NCBI GenBank assembly: GCA_945787595.1
Contig: CALZJV010000155.1
Coordinates: forward strand, 1 to 21,538
Length of the DNA: 21,538 nucleotides
Reading direction: 5' to 3'
From: an uncultured Desulfobacterales bacterium
GTDB taxonomy: Bacteria; Desulfobacterota; Desulfobacteria; Desulfobacterales; JAFDCJ01
Below the pieces are notes generated by a model, which saw only the letters and a list, made by a program, of their open reading frames with translations, made no database searches and was not told the DNA's origin. This document shows positions 7,574 through 15,585 of this stretch, in pieces (positions within the stretch are counted from its first letter, which is position 1; each line of letters begins with the position of its first letter). Made by a program: the position numbers and the translations under genes.

Positions 7574-9017
7574 TGCCTTGCCCCGGTGCCGGTGTAGCTC
7601 CCTTTGTACCTGTGCGCAAAGCTCTCTCTCTTCCGCCAAATAGCCTGACCAATTCGGCTTGGTCTGCCTTGGCCTGTGCGTCTACTGCTTCAGGATCGAG
7701 ATATTGGCGAAGTTCCCGCTCCAGATTTTTCAAAATTGGCGCATAGCTGGAATCATTGGCGAGATCGACGGTTTCTTCAGGATCGTTTTCAAGATCGAAG
7801 AGCTCAGGTCGTAACCCAACGTAGTAATGATATTTGAAACGGCCTTTGCGAAGCATATAAGCTCCGGAAACCGATCCAACTGCGTGGTATTCGCTCAGCA
7901 CAACCCGCTCGAGATCCTCAGGCGCGCTGATCCATTCGAAAAGGGAGCGCCCGGGCAGCTTGCGCTCCTCGTCCTGAAAGGGTATGCCGAGTCCCTGCAG
8001 TATGCTCGGGTAGCAGTCAACCAGGCTGACCGGCGTGCGGCAGACTTGTCCTGCGGGCACCTGCGGACCGGCTACGATCATGGGGATTTTCGTACTTTCT
8101 TCATAGAGATTGGATTTGCCCCACAACCCCCGGGCCCCGAGATTGTCGCCATGGTCACTAGTATAAATGACACGGGTTGCTTCAGCCAGACCATAATCCT
8201 CAAGCGCATCAAGAATCAAACCGAATTGAGAATCCAGGAAACTGCATAAACCAAAGTAGGCCCTGATTGCCAATTGTCTTTCATCCTCGTCGGCAAAAAG
8301 ACCTTCCTGGGACATGAAGCGCTCCTGAGCCGCGATCCAGGGATGGTGTTTGTACCCGTCGCGTGGATGGAGTTTACGGGAAGGCAGGCACTCCGGCGGG
8401 TAGCGATTTAAATATTCCCTGGGGACGACTAATGGGAAATGGGGGGCGGCAAACCCCACATACAGCATCCAGGGTCGATCTTGATTGTCCTCCTCTCCGC
8501 GTTGCTTCAACCACTCACAGGCGGCATTCGCGCATTGCCGATCAAAGAGGTTGTAGTTGGACACACCGGGACCGATTTTGTGAAACATCCGCGCTGCAGG
8601 CTCTTCCGGTAGGGGGTCGCGGATCGATCCCCACACCTGTCCAATGCCGCCGTAAAGATGCATGGTGTTAATCTGGTGGTCAAAACCGAGAGGGTCTTCC
8701 CGGCGCCGATAGTGCAGTTTGCCGATAGCGTCGACACGGTTGCCGACTTCCTGCAACCGGTGTCCCCAGCTGCGCACCTTGCCCTCGTAGCCCATGGCAT
8801 TGTCCCAGTAGCGAATATCGTGGACGTAGCGACCGGTGGCAAAGCTGGCGCGCGCAGGCACACAGATCGGGCTGGGTGTGTATGCATTGGTAAAGCGGAT
8901 GCCGCGTTCAGCCAAGCGATCTAATGAAGGGGTTTCAACCACAGAATGGCCGGATGCACCCATGTAGCGCGGGTCATGTTCATCAGACATAATCAACAAC
9001 AGGTTCTTTCGCTGCAT
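7566..9017 (-). CDS. Type I sulfatase, Cys-type (choline-sulfatase-like)
   Basis: A 483-residue sulfate ester hydrolase of the alkaline phosphatase fold. The signature C52-V-P-A-R56 (CxPxR) gives the Cys that must be turned into formylglycine, and the Cys rather than Ser fits either aerobic or anaerobic maturation. Metal-binding residues are visible: D12 and neighbours in MSDEHD near the start, D288-H289 in YTSDHGD, and K301 in the GLWGKSNLYEES segment. There is no signal peptide, so it is probably cytoplasmic and acts on an imported sulfate ester. The ATG at 9017 has AAGGA 8 nt upstream. The next gene on the strand is its maturase, overlapping by 8 bases. Similarity by eye is nearest to choline sulfatase and relatives, but substrate specificity in this family cannot be read from the motifs. 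Confidence 0.93.
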   Translation of the reverse strand: MQRKNLLLIMSDEHDPRYMGASGHSVVETPSLDRLAERGIRFTNAYTPSPICVPARASFATGRYVHDIRYWDNAMGYEGKVRSWGHRLQEVGNRVDAIGKLHYRRREDPLGFDHQINTMHLYGGIGQVWGSIRDPLPEEPAARMFHKIGPGVSNYNLFDRQCANAACEWLKQRGEEDNQDRPWMLYVGFAAPHFPLVVPREYLNRYPPECLPSRKLHPRDGYKHHPWIAAQERFMSQEGLFADEDERQLAIRAYFGLCSFLDSQFGLILDALEDYGLAEATRVIYTSDHGDNLGARGLWGKSNLYEESTKIPMIVAGPQVPAGQVCRTPVSLVDCYPSILQGLGIPFQDEERKLPGRSLFEWISAPEDLERVVLSEYHAVGSVSGAYMLRKGRFKYHYYVGLRPELFDLENDPEETVDLANDSSYAPILKNLERELRQYLDPEAVDAQAKADQAELVRLFGGRERALRTGTKGATPAPGQGSE

Positions 9018-9066
9018 TTTCTCTATCCTTAGGCTGGAAACGCTCTTATGAAACTACATTTATTTA

Positions 9067-9141
9067 GACGGGATTTACAGGATTATCAGGATTTTTTTAG
9101 TATAGTATGGCTATATCCTGTCCATCCTGTTGATCCTGTCC
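9067..9141. repeat. Nonamer palindrome, ACAGGATT family, copy 2
   Basis: The left arm is GACGGGATT, TACAGGATT, ATCAGGATT (9067-9093); the right arm is ATCCTGTCC, ATCCTGTTG, ATCCTGTCC (9115-9141), with a 21-bp T-rich spacer exactly as in copy 1 at 2712-2786. It lies upstream of the sulfatase gene, in the 258-bp gap before the metallo-hydrolase stop. Confidence 0.85.
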
Positions 9142-9212
9142 AATTGTATTTCAAAGATAAGAATCCATTCCTCTTCTTTTTCGATTAAACCAACCGCTTT
9201 TCAGGTCAGCTG

Positions 9213-9262
9213 CCGGCTGACACCTGAACACTTCATTTTCTTGCAACATATTACCGGATAAA
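9213..9262. repeat. Diverged copy of the 58-bp dispersed repeat
   Basis: Starts CCGGCTGACACCTGAAC and contains TTGCAACATAT and CCGGATAA in the same order as copies at 2855-2912 and 17887-17944. As at 2855, it follows an ACAGGATT palindrome by about 70 bp and sits at the 3' end of a minus-strand gene, so the palindrome and this segment appear to travel as one composite element of about 200 bp. Confidence 0.5.
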
Positions 9263-9275
9263 CGAAACTAATAGC

Positions 9276-10160
9276 CTAATCCAGATCAAGGGTCAAAAAC
9301 TCTTCACCGAATATAATTTCTCCTCTAAAGATTGCGGACATATCCGCCACTGCCTTTTCTCTGGAACCGGGCCGGGAAAGGTTCGGCCCCTGGTGGGTTA
9401 TCACAAGACGCCGTACAGTTGATTGGCGAGCCATCTCGGCGGCATCCAGCGTGCCACAGAATCCGGACAGCAGTGTGGGCGACATGTTCTCCTGATGGTC
9501 CCAGACATTGACCACCAGAGTGGTGGCATCCCGGGCCAGATCTTCTATCGCGCCGTGGCGGCCGGTATCCCCTGTGATCATAAGTGATCCACCATTCCAG
9601 TCAATCCGATAGGTCAGACATTCCATCATCGGCTGCAGATGGATGGCTTTGCCGGCAGTTATCCGGCAGTACTCTGTGCTCACTTGACTGCCGGGGGTGA
9701 TCTCCTCAATATCATACCTGGGCTCGGGTCGCGGCACCTTGCCACCGCGCGCGGCATAGACTTCCTGACTGGCTGGGTGTTCCACCCTGACACGCCAATC
9801 ATCCACAAATGCACCCTGCGGTCCAATAAGCCGCTGCGTGATTCGTTTTGTCGGCGGCGGGCCATAGATTTTCAGCCGCGGCACATTCCCTCTCTCATGG
9901 TCCCAGCGGCACAGCAGAAAACAGGGATAGTCCGCGTTGTGATCGTAGTGGTGATGGGTAAAAAACAAATGGCTAATGTCAGTTGGCGCGAGCCCCGCCC
10001 GCCGTAACTTATAGGTGGACGCAGGTCCACAGTCGAACATCAGGTGCTCACTGCCAACTTTAAGAACCAAACAGCTGCCGAAACGATCCGGGGTCGGTGT
10101 TGGTGTGCCGTAGCCGATTAAAAATAATCGCGCTTTACTGTGGGTATTTTGGGATGGCAT
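9276..10160 (-). CDS. Metallo-beta-lactamase-fold hydrolase, RNase Z/AtsA-like
   Basis: A 294-residue dinuclear metal hydrolase. The metal-binding motif H69-H-H71-Y-D73-H74 is clear (THHHYDHNAD), with a later ligand Asp in ITGDTG and a His in VITHQGP near the C terminus. The opening LIGYGTPTPTPDRFGSCLVL is typical of the RNase Z/AtsA branch, which includes an arylsulfatase and phosphodiesterases. With a sulfatase next door an ester-hydrolase role is plausible but unproved. No signal peptide is seen. I chose the ATG at 10160, with AAGGA about 8 nt upstream. The open frame extends 38 codons further to a TTG at 10274, but that stretch is translation of a dispersed repeat and should not be counted. 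Confidence 0.87.
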   Translation of the reverse strand: MPSQNTHSKARLFLIGYGTPTPTPDRFGSCLVLKVGSEHLMFDCGPASTYKLRRAGLAPTDISHLFFTHHHYDHNADYPCFLLCRWDHERGNVPRLKIYGPPPTKRITQRLIGPQGAFVDDWRVRVEHPASQEVYAARGGKVPRPEPRYDIEEITPGSQVSTEYCRITAGKAIHLQPMMECLTYRIDWNGGSLMITGDTGRHGAIEDLARDATTLVVNVWDHQENMSPTLLSGFCGTLDAAEMARQSTVRRLVITHQGPNLSRPGSREKAVADMSAIFRGEIIFGEEFLTLDLD

Positions 10161-10173
10161 GGGATTTTTCCTT

Positions 10174-10322
10174 GGACCCAATCCGGACAAGCCGGAATTG
10201 AAGATCGAAGATTGAAAATTGAAGATTTGTGGTATTTTATCTATTTTATTTCGCTTCCACCATCTAAAAAGCAAGAATCAAATTATAGATACATAAATCT
10301 TGCTCAAACAATAAATAGGTAC
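10174..10322. repeat. About 150-bp dispersed repeat with heptamer run, copy 1
   Basis: Matches 17334-17483 along its length: CGGACAAGCCGGAATTGA, then a run of 7-bp units, then GATTTGTGGTATT, CTATTTTATTTCGC and TTATAGATACATAAAT, ending TAGGTACT. This copy has five units (GAATTGA, AGATCGA, AGATTGA, AAATTGA, AGATTTG; 10195-10229); the other has three. The right part differs by small insertions and deletions. It abuts the start of the metallo-hydrolase gene and creates a false N-terminal extension of it. Confidence 0.85.
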
Positions 10323-10332
10323 TATACGGAGC

Positions 10333-10524
10333 GGTTCCAGGTTCGTGGCTCAAAATTCAAAGTTTACTGCCGATGGAAACTGCTTATAGTATTAATCAAA
10401 AGCTAGCATACTCGTCATACCCCATCGAGTGAAACGGGTTTTTAACAAGATGAAGACACGATCCCTTTGATATGAGCTGTCTGGGTTTTTTCAACCCAGA
10501 ACGTTGAACCCTGAACCACTCAAC
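10333..10524. repeat. Heptamer palindrome, GGTTCAA family
   Basis: The left arm is GGTTCCA, GGTTCGT, GGCTCAA, AATTCAA (10333-10360). The right arm is TTCAACC, CAGAACG, TTGAACC, CTGAACC, ACTCAAC (10490-10524), the complement in opposite order. About 130 bp of unrecognised sequence separates them. Together with the adjoining repeat this fills the 386-bp gap 10161-10546. Confidence 0.75.
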
Positions 10525-10546
10525 CAATATCGGATATACTAAAAAG

Positions 10547-11739
10547 TCAGCCTTCCAACCGCTGCAGATTGGCCACCGCCCGCCGAACGGCCTGGTTCCA
10601 GGCACCCCGAGCCTGCATGTTAACCTCGCCCTCGGCCCGCTCCTTATACAGAAATCCATAAAGCTCCCAGGCCTCGTTATTGTCCGCTTCCGTTTCGATC
10701 AGCCACTCGGCCAGCTGACACGCCAGTTTGAGCCGGCCCTGCGTTTTTAGGGTCCGGGCCCGCTCGATAACTGCTTGAGCACCGCCGGCCAGGCTGACAA
10801 CCTCATTTCCCAGCTCAGCATAATCAGGTGGGAACAGTTCCGCCGGCCGGCCGGAATAATAACCGGCATAGCGCTTGAATATTCCTTTGGCAATGAAGAC
10901 CGGATGGCCGTAAAGCGGTGGCAGCCATTTGGAGTTCATCAAATCTTGCGGCATATCGAGGCTGTTGACGGTTTCCTCCAGAATCATCCCCTTGTTCAAG
11001 CAGGCCACCACATGGTCCTGGATGAAATGCAGGTAACGCGCTGCCGTCAACAGGCAGTTTTGGATCTCTTCTTTGCCATAGATGACCGGACCATGGCCGG
11101 GGCAAAGGACTTCAGCCCCCTGTCCGGCCATTTCTTCCAGAGTTTGCGCATTTTCCAAAGCGAAACGCTGCATCTTATAGGGATTGCCCACATTCGGCGC
11201 GGTCCACTGAAACAGATCACCGCAGCACAATACTTTACGTTCCGGATTGTAGACCCAAATCGAATCCTCGGTGTGACCGCTGCCGAAGACGATCAGAAAA
11301 CTCTGATCGTTGAGCGCGATTTCCAGGCGATCTGTCAACTCAACGTTGGCGTATATAAATTCTTCTTTGAAATCCATGTCGATCTGGAACTGCTTCTTGT
11401 CCGTTCCGCTGCGATGGGCTTCCATCAGTTTGTTTTTGTCGATCCGGGCGCGAAGATTGCGATGGGCGATGACATTGGGGCGTTGATAACCGCGCTGGAG
11501 GTTATCCTGGACATAGTGCCAAGTTCCCAAACAGTGATCTACATGGCCATGGGTGATGGCGATGGAATCAATGGGCAGATAAAGACAATCGAATGCGCAA
11601 GGCTGTAGAAGTGCCAGACACCGGGGGCGACTTCTTCATGTGGCCCGATGTAGAAATAGGCGGCATCCTCCTTGGACAGCCCCGGATGGTGGCCGTATTG
11701 CAGTACGATCCTCTCCAGATGTTGCTTAAGAATTTCCAT
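10547..11739 (-). pseudogene. Alkylsulfatase-family metallo-hydrolase (SdsA/YjcS-like), frameshifted with internal deletion
   Basis: The 5' piece (from ATG 11739, or GTG 11748 / ATG 11757; overlapping the tctA stop) reads MEILKQHLERI...GPHEEVAPGVWHFYSLAH, then runs out of frame to a TAG at about 11539. The metal site appears in another frame, as DSIAITHGHVDHCLGTW (about 11566-11519), and continues uninterrupted to 10547. The C-terminal 130 residues (KGIFKRYAGYYSGRPAELFPPDYAELG...) match the alkylsulfatase dimerisation domain. The usual stretch of about 45 residues between GVWHFYS and THGHxDH is only some 20 long, so the damage is a deletion of very roughly 70-100 bp that also shifts the frame, somewhere near 11560-11595. 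Intact relatives hydrolyse alkyl sulfate esters; the SCP2-like third domain of SdsA1 is absent. As written, the gene cannot give the full protein. Confidence 0.82.
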
Positions 11740-13270
11740 TGTCTTCACGACGCACATCCTCCATTTTCTTCTCCAGTGATTGTTTGGATTTCTTGCCGGA
11801 GCGGCTGATGACCCTTAAAACGAACACCACGGTTAAAATAATAAAAACCAGGGCAATCGGACGTTGAAATAGAATAAAAATATTGTTTCTGGACATGATC
11901 AGGGTCTGTTGCAACGACATTTCGAACATGGGACCCAGGACGAATCCAATAATAAACGTGACGAACGAGAACTCGAGCTTCTTCATGAAATACCCGAGAA
12001 CAGCGAAAGCGATCATCACACCGACCGCAAAAAGACTGCTATCTGCGATGTAGGCTCCGGTTATACAGATGAATATGATTACCGGATAAATAATATTGCG
12101 AGGTATGGACAGGACTCTGACAAAGACCCGCAGACCGATGGCGCCGATAAAAAGATTAAAGACATTGCCGACCAGCATGCCGCCGTAGATTCCATATATC
12201 AACCGGCCGTGTTCTTCGAACATCAAAGGCCCCGGAGTGACCCCGTGGATAATAAAAGCACCGATTAGCATGGCCGAGGCCACATTGCCGGGTATGCCCA
12301 GCGTAAAAAGCGGGATCAGGTTCGAGCCGATCACCGCGTTGTTGGCGGCCTCCGCTGCGGCGATGCCTTCTATGTTGCCTTTTCCAAAACTTTCCGGGTC
12401 TTTGCTGGCTCTCTTGGCAGCCCCGTATCCGAGAAAGGAGGCGATGACCGCGCCGAGTCCGGGCAGAGCACCCATGGCAGTACCGATCAGGCTGGAACGT
12501 AGCAGGGTCCGCCAGACGCCCCGGAACTCGCCCAAAGATATTCTGCGATCTTCTCTCTTTTGATCTTTGTCCAATTGATGTATGTCAGCGCCCTCTTTGC
12601 TGCGTTCCTCCAGCTGCACCAGGACTTCGGAAAGGGCCAGGGTGCCGATCCCCAGTGCCATCAGGGATATGCCGTTTTCCAAATCCCACAAACCAAAGGT
12701 CAGTCGAGGAGTGGCCGTATTCGGATCCATCCCCACCGAAGCAAAAAAAATGCCCAGACCGGCGCCGATCAAACCCTTGACCAGTTGTTTGGCCTCCAGA
12801 CCGGCAATGATGGTCAGGGCAAAAATGATCACTGCCAGAATCTCAGGCGGTCCCATTTTCAGGGCCACGATCGCGATGGGCGCTGCAACCATTATAAGGA
12901 CAAAATCTGAGAAGGTGTCACCGAAAACCGAGGCGTACAAGGCCATCTTCAGCGCCTTTTCCCCTTTGCCCTGTTTGGCCAAAGGATGTCCATCGTAGCA
13001 GGTAGCCGCTGCCTCAGGTGTTCCCGGCGTGTTGAGCAAAATGGCGGCAATAGAACCACCGTAGGTGCCGCCCTTGTTGATACCGACTAGAAATGCGATG
13101 GCCGCCAGGGGAGACATATAGTATGTCATTGGAACCGCCAGGGCGATTGCCATGGGCCCGTTCAGTCCGGGGACGGCACCGACGAACACGCCCATGGCAA
13201 TGCCCAGAAATATGAACAAAATGTTCGTCAGGGTGAAGGTGTCCAGAAATCCAGCCAGAATGACGTCCAT
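11726..13270 (-). CDS. tctA: Tripartite tricarboxylate transporter, large membrane subunit
   Basis: A 514-residue membrane protein, the permease of a TctCBA carrier that takes up carboxylates or related anions using an ion gradient. Many hydrophobic helices are evident, with the family's twin glycine-proline motifs: GAVPGLNGPMAIALAVPMT near the N terminus (about residues 30-48) and GALPGLGAVIASFLGYGAAKR near the middle, plus the well-kept GINKGGTYGGSIAAILLNTPGTPEAAAT. Length is normal for the family. The ATG at 13270 is preceded by GGAGG 8 nt upstream, which decides against a GTG 27 nt further out. The alkylsulfatase-like gene overlaps its 3' end, suggesting one transcript. A 170-bp gap holding a palindrome separates it from tctB. 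Confidence 0.95.
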   Translation of the reverse strand: MDVILAGFLDTFTLTNILFIFLGIAMGVFVGAVPGLNGPMAIALAVPMTYYMSPLAAIAFLVGINKGGTYGGSIAAILLNTPGTPEAAATCYDGHPLAKQGKGEKALKMALYASVFGDTFSDFVLIMVAAPIAIVALKMGPPEILAVIIFALTIIAGLEAKQLVKGLIGAGLGIFFASVGMDPNTATPRLTFGLWDLENGISLMALGIGTLALSEVLVQLEERSKEGADIHQLDKDQKREDRRISLGEFRGVWRTLLRSSLIGTAMGALPGLGAVIASFLGYGAAKRASKDPESFGKGNIEGIAAAEAANNAVIGSNLIPLFTLGIPGNVASAMLIGAFIIHGVTPGPLMFEEHGRLIYGIYGGMLVGNVFNLFIGAIGLRVFVRVLSIPRNIIYPVIIFICITGAYIADSSLFAVGVMIAFAVLGYFMKKLEFSFVTFIIGFVLGPMFEMSLQQTLIMSRNNIFILFQRPIALVFIILTVVFVLRVISRSGKKSKQSLEKKMEDVRREDNGNS

Positions 13271-13333
13271 TATTTTACCCTCCAACTTCGGGCTCACTCA
13301 AAACTAACTTCACATTTTATTCGCCGATGCATC

Positions 13334-13402
13334 CCGCCTGGCGGCGTTGCGAAAGCTCGGAATAGCCAGATATTCCTGCGTTTTCGCGCCTTGCCAGACG
13401 GG
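13334..13402. repeat. 69-bp imperfect palindrome between tctA and tctB
   Basis: The centre is GGAATA-GCCAGA-TATTCC (13359-13376); the stem continues outwards imperfectly, CGAAAGCTC against GCGTTTTCG and then CCGCCTGGCGGCG against CGCCTTGCCAGACGGG, with about two thirds of positions pairing by eye. Unlike the other intergenic palindromes here, it is GC-rich and shows no short tandem unit. It may be a REP-type element, or act on the relative expression of tctB and tctA. Confidence 0.65.
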
Positions 13403-13440
13403 CGCCTCAACGCCTAAAATTTTGAATTTATTCGTGAACC

Positions 13441-13890
13441 CTAAGGCAATGGTATTCTCAATCCATACCAGAGCGCTGCATAGACCAGGCAGGGAATCGG
13501 TACTGAAACAAAAATGATGGTCAACGGTTTTCTCTGGCCGCAAACGACCATCAGTCCGGCCAGTATAAGAATGCCGCCGGGAATAAAGTGTAAAAACTTT
13601 ATCGCCGCCAATCCGGCAAACAGCAAGGCGGTAAAGCCGGCAATATGCAGCCATTGAAAACGCTTTATGGGAGATGGCGTATCTGTTTCATTTTTCTTTC
13701 TAGCAAGCAGGCGCTGGATGAGCAGGATGCCGGCCATCACCGTAACAACCGCCATGGCCGCTGTGGGTACGGTAGCCGGGGGTACGCCGTACTCCTCACC
13801 CGGGTATGTCTGGGCCGGAATGATGATAAAAATCATCACCAACCCGGTTACCAGTAGGAAAATTGCGGCGACAATATCCGCTTTTTTCAT
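13441..13890 (-). CDS. tctB: Tripartite tricarboxylate transporter, small membrane subunit
   Basis: A 149-residue protein with four predicted membrane segments: about 6-28 (IVAAIFLLVTGLVMIFIII), 40-60 (PTAAMAVVTVMAGILLI), 84-104 and a paired hydrophobic stretch to the C terminus (GGILILAGLMVVCG, LTIIFVSVPIPCLVYAALWYGL). The size, the four-helix layout and the position between tctC and tctA identify it; the family has little sequence conservation. The ATG at 13890 has AGGAGG 5 nt upstream; a GTG two codons earlier would be too close to that site. The C-terminal LRIPLP resembles the ends of other TctB proteins. Confidence 0.9.
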   Translation of the reverse strand: MKKADIVAAIFLLVTGLVMIFIIIPAQTYPGEEYGVPPATVPTAAMAVVTVMAGILLIQRLLARKKNETDTPSPIKRFQWLHIAGFTALLFAGLAAIKFLHFIPGGILILAGLMVVCGQRKPLTIIFVSVPIPCLVYAALWYGLRIPLP

Positions 13891-13970
13891 GACCACCTCC
13901 TTATTACCGAACTGATCGGTTTAACCTTGGTATTAGCAAATGCCGCCCGGCCATGGGTCAGACATTCTCG

Positions 13971-14921
13971 CTATTTCAGGAACTCAGCCATGGCCTTGAA
14001 ATCCTTGGCCATTGTCTTGATCTTAGAGGACAGGTCTCCAGGTCCGAGAAAAAGTGCGGGGAAATGGAGCTTGTTTTGCATGAGATCCTGATACTCTGGG
14101 CTCTGGACCGCCTGGCCGAAAGCCTTGCCCAGTTTTTGGGTGATATCATCCGGTAATCCTTTGGGTCCGGCAACGACATTGTAGTTTTCCAGGGCAACAT
14201 CGTAGCCTTCTTCTTTTAAAGTCGGGACGTCCGGGGTTCCAATCAACCGCTCCTGGCCGTGGGCCACCAGAACGACCATCTTGCCGGCTTTCACATATTG
14301 ATAGTGGATACCGCCACTGAAACCAAAGTCGACATGATTGCCGAGGACCTGGGTCATGATGGCGGCACCGCCTTTGGTGGGCACCATGTTGAATTCGACA
14401 CCTTCTTTTTTGGCAATGTATCTGAGAACCTGTTTGTCATACGGTGTCATCACCGCAACGTTAAGGGGGCCTTGTTTTTTAGCGTAGGCGATCAGTCCCT
14501 TCCAGTCGCTCCAGCCTTTGTCCGGCAGTGAGACGAAGGCTTCCTGAAACTTACCCACAGCGCTGATGTAGGTAAAGTCGTCCTCAGTATACTTGACTTT
14601 GGTCATGTACGGCCAGGCAGCGTACGTCAGGGCCACGCTAAAGCACAGGGTATAGCCGTCCGGCTTGGCCCGCAGTGTTTCTTTGGCGGCAATAGCCCCT
14701 CCCCCTCCGGGTTTGTTGACTACCACCACCGGTTGGCCGAGGATGTCTCCGGCTTTTTGTGAAAGTAGCCGGGCCATCGTGTCCACACTTCCGCCGGCTT
14801 TAAAGCCAACCAGAATTTTTACCGGTCGATCCGGGTATTCAGCCCAGGATGGGACCGAAGAAGCTAAAAACAGCACCAGACAGATTGCCAATGTGTAAGA
14901 AATGGTTTTTCCTTTTTTCAT
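13971..14921 (-). CDS. tctC: Tripartite tricarboxylate transporter, periplasmic solute-binding protein
   Basis: A 316-residue binding protein of the TctC/Bug family. Residues 1-27 are a signal peptide (KK at the start, hydrophobic ISYTLAICLVLFLASSV, cleavage likely after SWA). The mature part begins EYPDRPVKILVGFKAGGSVDTMARLL, the family's hallmark, with NKPGGGGAIAAKETLRAKPDGYTL next. These proteins capture carboxylates and aromatic acids; neighbouring sulfatase-type genes suggest a sulfated or sulfonated anion, but the pocket residues do not say. The ATG at 14921 has AGGAGG 5 nt upstream. It is the first gene of the tctCBA set, 80 bp ahead of tctB. No operator or promoter is evident in the 54 bp up to the ComA fragment, so transcription may start further upstream. 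Confidence 0.95.
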   Translation of the reverse strand: MKKGKTISYTLAICLVLFLASSVPSWAEYPDRPVKILVGFKAGGSVDTMARLLSQKAGDILGQPVVVVNKPGGGGAIAAKETLRAKPDGYTLCFSVALTYAAWPYMTKVKYTEDDFTYISAVGKFQEAFVSLPDKGWSDWKGLIAYAKKQGPLNVAVMTPYDKQVLRYIAKKEGVEFNMVPTKGGAAIMTQVLGNHVDFGFSGGIHYQYVKAGKMVVLVAHGQERLIGTPDVPTLKEEGYDVALENYNVVAGPKGLPDDITQKLGKAFGQAVQSPEYQDLMQNKLHFPALFLGPGDLSSKIKTMAKDFKAMAEFLK

Positions 14922-14975
14922 GCCAGCCTCCTTTTGTTACGTGTTCTCAAATTAAACCCCAACGTTAGGATAAAC

Positions 14976-15311
14976 CTAAGATGTCGTTATCCCGGCCAAT
15001 CGATAGGCCCCATCAGGATGCGAAGTATCTCCGCCCATTCCGCGACGGACGATCTCCGTAAAATAAATTTCATCCCATTCGACATTGGCCAGGTTGACTT
15101 CGGTTCCGTAATGTCGCACCAGCCAACGACACACCCGGTGTTTGTAATCCCTGGTCACATCCGGCAGGACGATTACCGGAAGCTCGAACATCAGTTTTTT
15201 TTCAGGTACCCGCCGGGTCAGGGCATCGATGACGTTCTGCCGGATCTCACCATGGAACAACTCGTGCGCCTCCAAAAGCACGAGGGTGGCTCCGGCTTCC
15301 AGCCCGTAGGC
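14976..15311 (-). pseudogene. Phosphosulfolactate-synthase-like (ComA) gene, C-terminal fragment
   Basis: Reads AYGLEAGATLVLLEAHELF...KLMFELPVIVLPDVTRDYKHRVCRWLVRHYGTEVNLANVEWDEIYFTEIVRRGMGGDTSHPDG. The block 'G-x-x-VNLAN-x-x-x-DE-x-x-x-x-E-x-x-RRG-x-x-GDT' is the C-terminal signature of ComA/PSL synthase, a TIM-barrel enzyme that adds sulfite to phosphoenolpyruvate, or of bacterial homologues of unknown use. Family members are about 250 residues; only about 112 remain. Upstream the frame closes at a TAG (15312-15314), exactly within the 10-bp palindrome GTAGGCCTAC (15306-15315), and no more ComA sequence appears in any frame I read. There is no start codon with a ribosome site, apart from an internal GTG at 15281. 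It is therefore a remnant. The gene may once have headed the tct cluster. Confidence 0.75.
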
Positions 15312-15374
15312 CTACAGCCCGGAGGGAGGGCCCGGCTTTGGTCCACCCCGGAGGGCTTGTGCTTTAACCCCAAC

Positions 15375-15406
15375 GGAATAGTGGAATGATGGAATGGTGG
15401 AAGACT
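15375..15406. repeat. Four 8-bp units, GGAATGGT family
   Basis: Consecutive units GGAATAGT, GGAATGAT, GGAATGGT and GGAAGACT. No opposite arm is seen nearby. The surrounding 15312-15500 is otherwise anonymous, with two CCCGGAGGG motifs (about 15318 and 15345). Confidence 0.6.
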
Positions 15407-15500
15407 GGGTATGAAAAGCGGAAAAAAGTCTATTCTACTGTAGATACCCGGGTCCAGAGGGCCCGGCACTGGTTCTTCCCTGAAAGGGAGTGTTGGTTTT

Positions 15501-15555
15501 ATGACATCTAAGTGCTTAAAGTGACCTAAAATGAGCTAAAGTGCCTAAAGTTAAG
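15501..15555. repeat. TTTAGG-family arm, copy 2
   Basis: Units spaced 9-10 bp: TAAGTGCT, TAAAGTGACC, TAAAATGAGC, TAAAGTGCC, TAAAGTTAAGG. This matches the complement of the right arm at 3430-3466 (sharing GTGACCTAAA and GCCTAAA) and also the left arm there (AAAATGAGCTAAA). Only one arm is present here. Confidence 0.65.
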
Positions 15556-15585
15556 GAATTCTATCTTTTTCTATATTATTTTCAA

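Noticed and set aside
10161..10274. 38-codon N-terminal extension of the metallo-hydrolase from a TTG
   Set aside because: The extension is a translation of the dispersed repeat also found at 17334-17483, and the ATG at 10160 has a good ribosome site.
14934..15389. 151-codon plus-strand frame over the ComA remnant
   Set aside because: The opposite strand has the clear ComA signature; the plus-strand translation is featureless.
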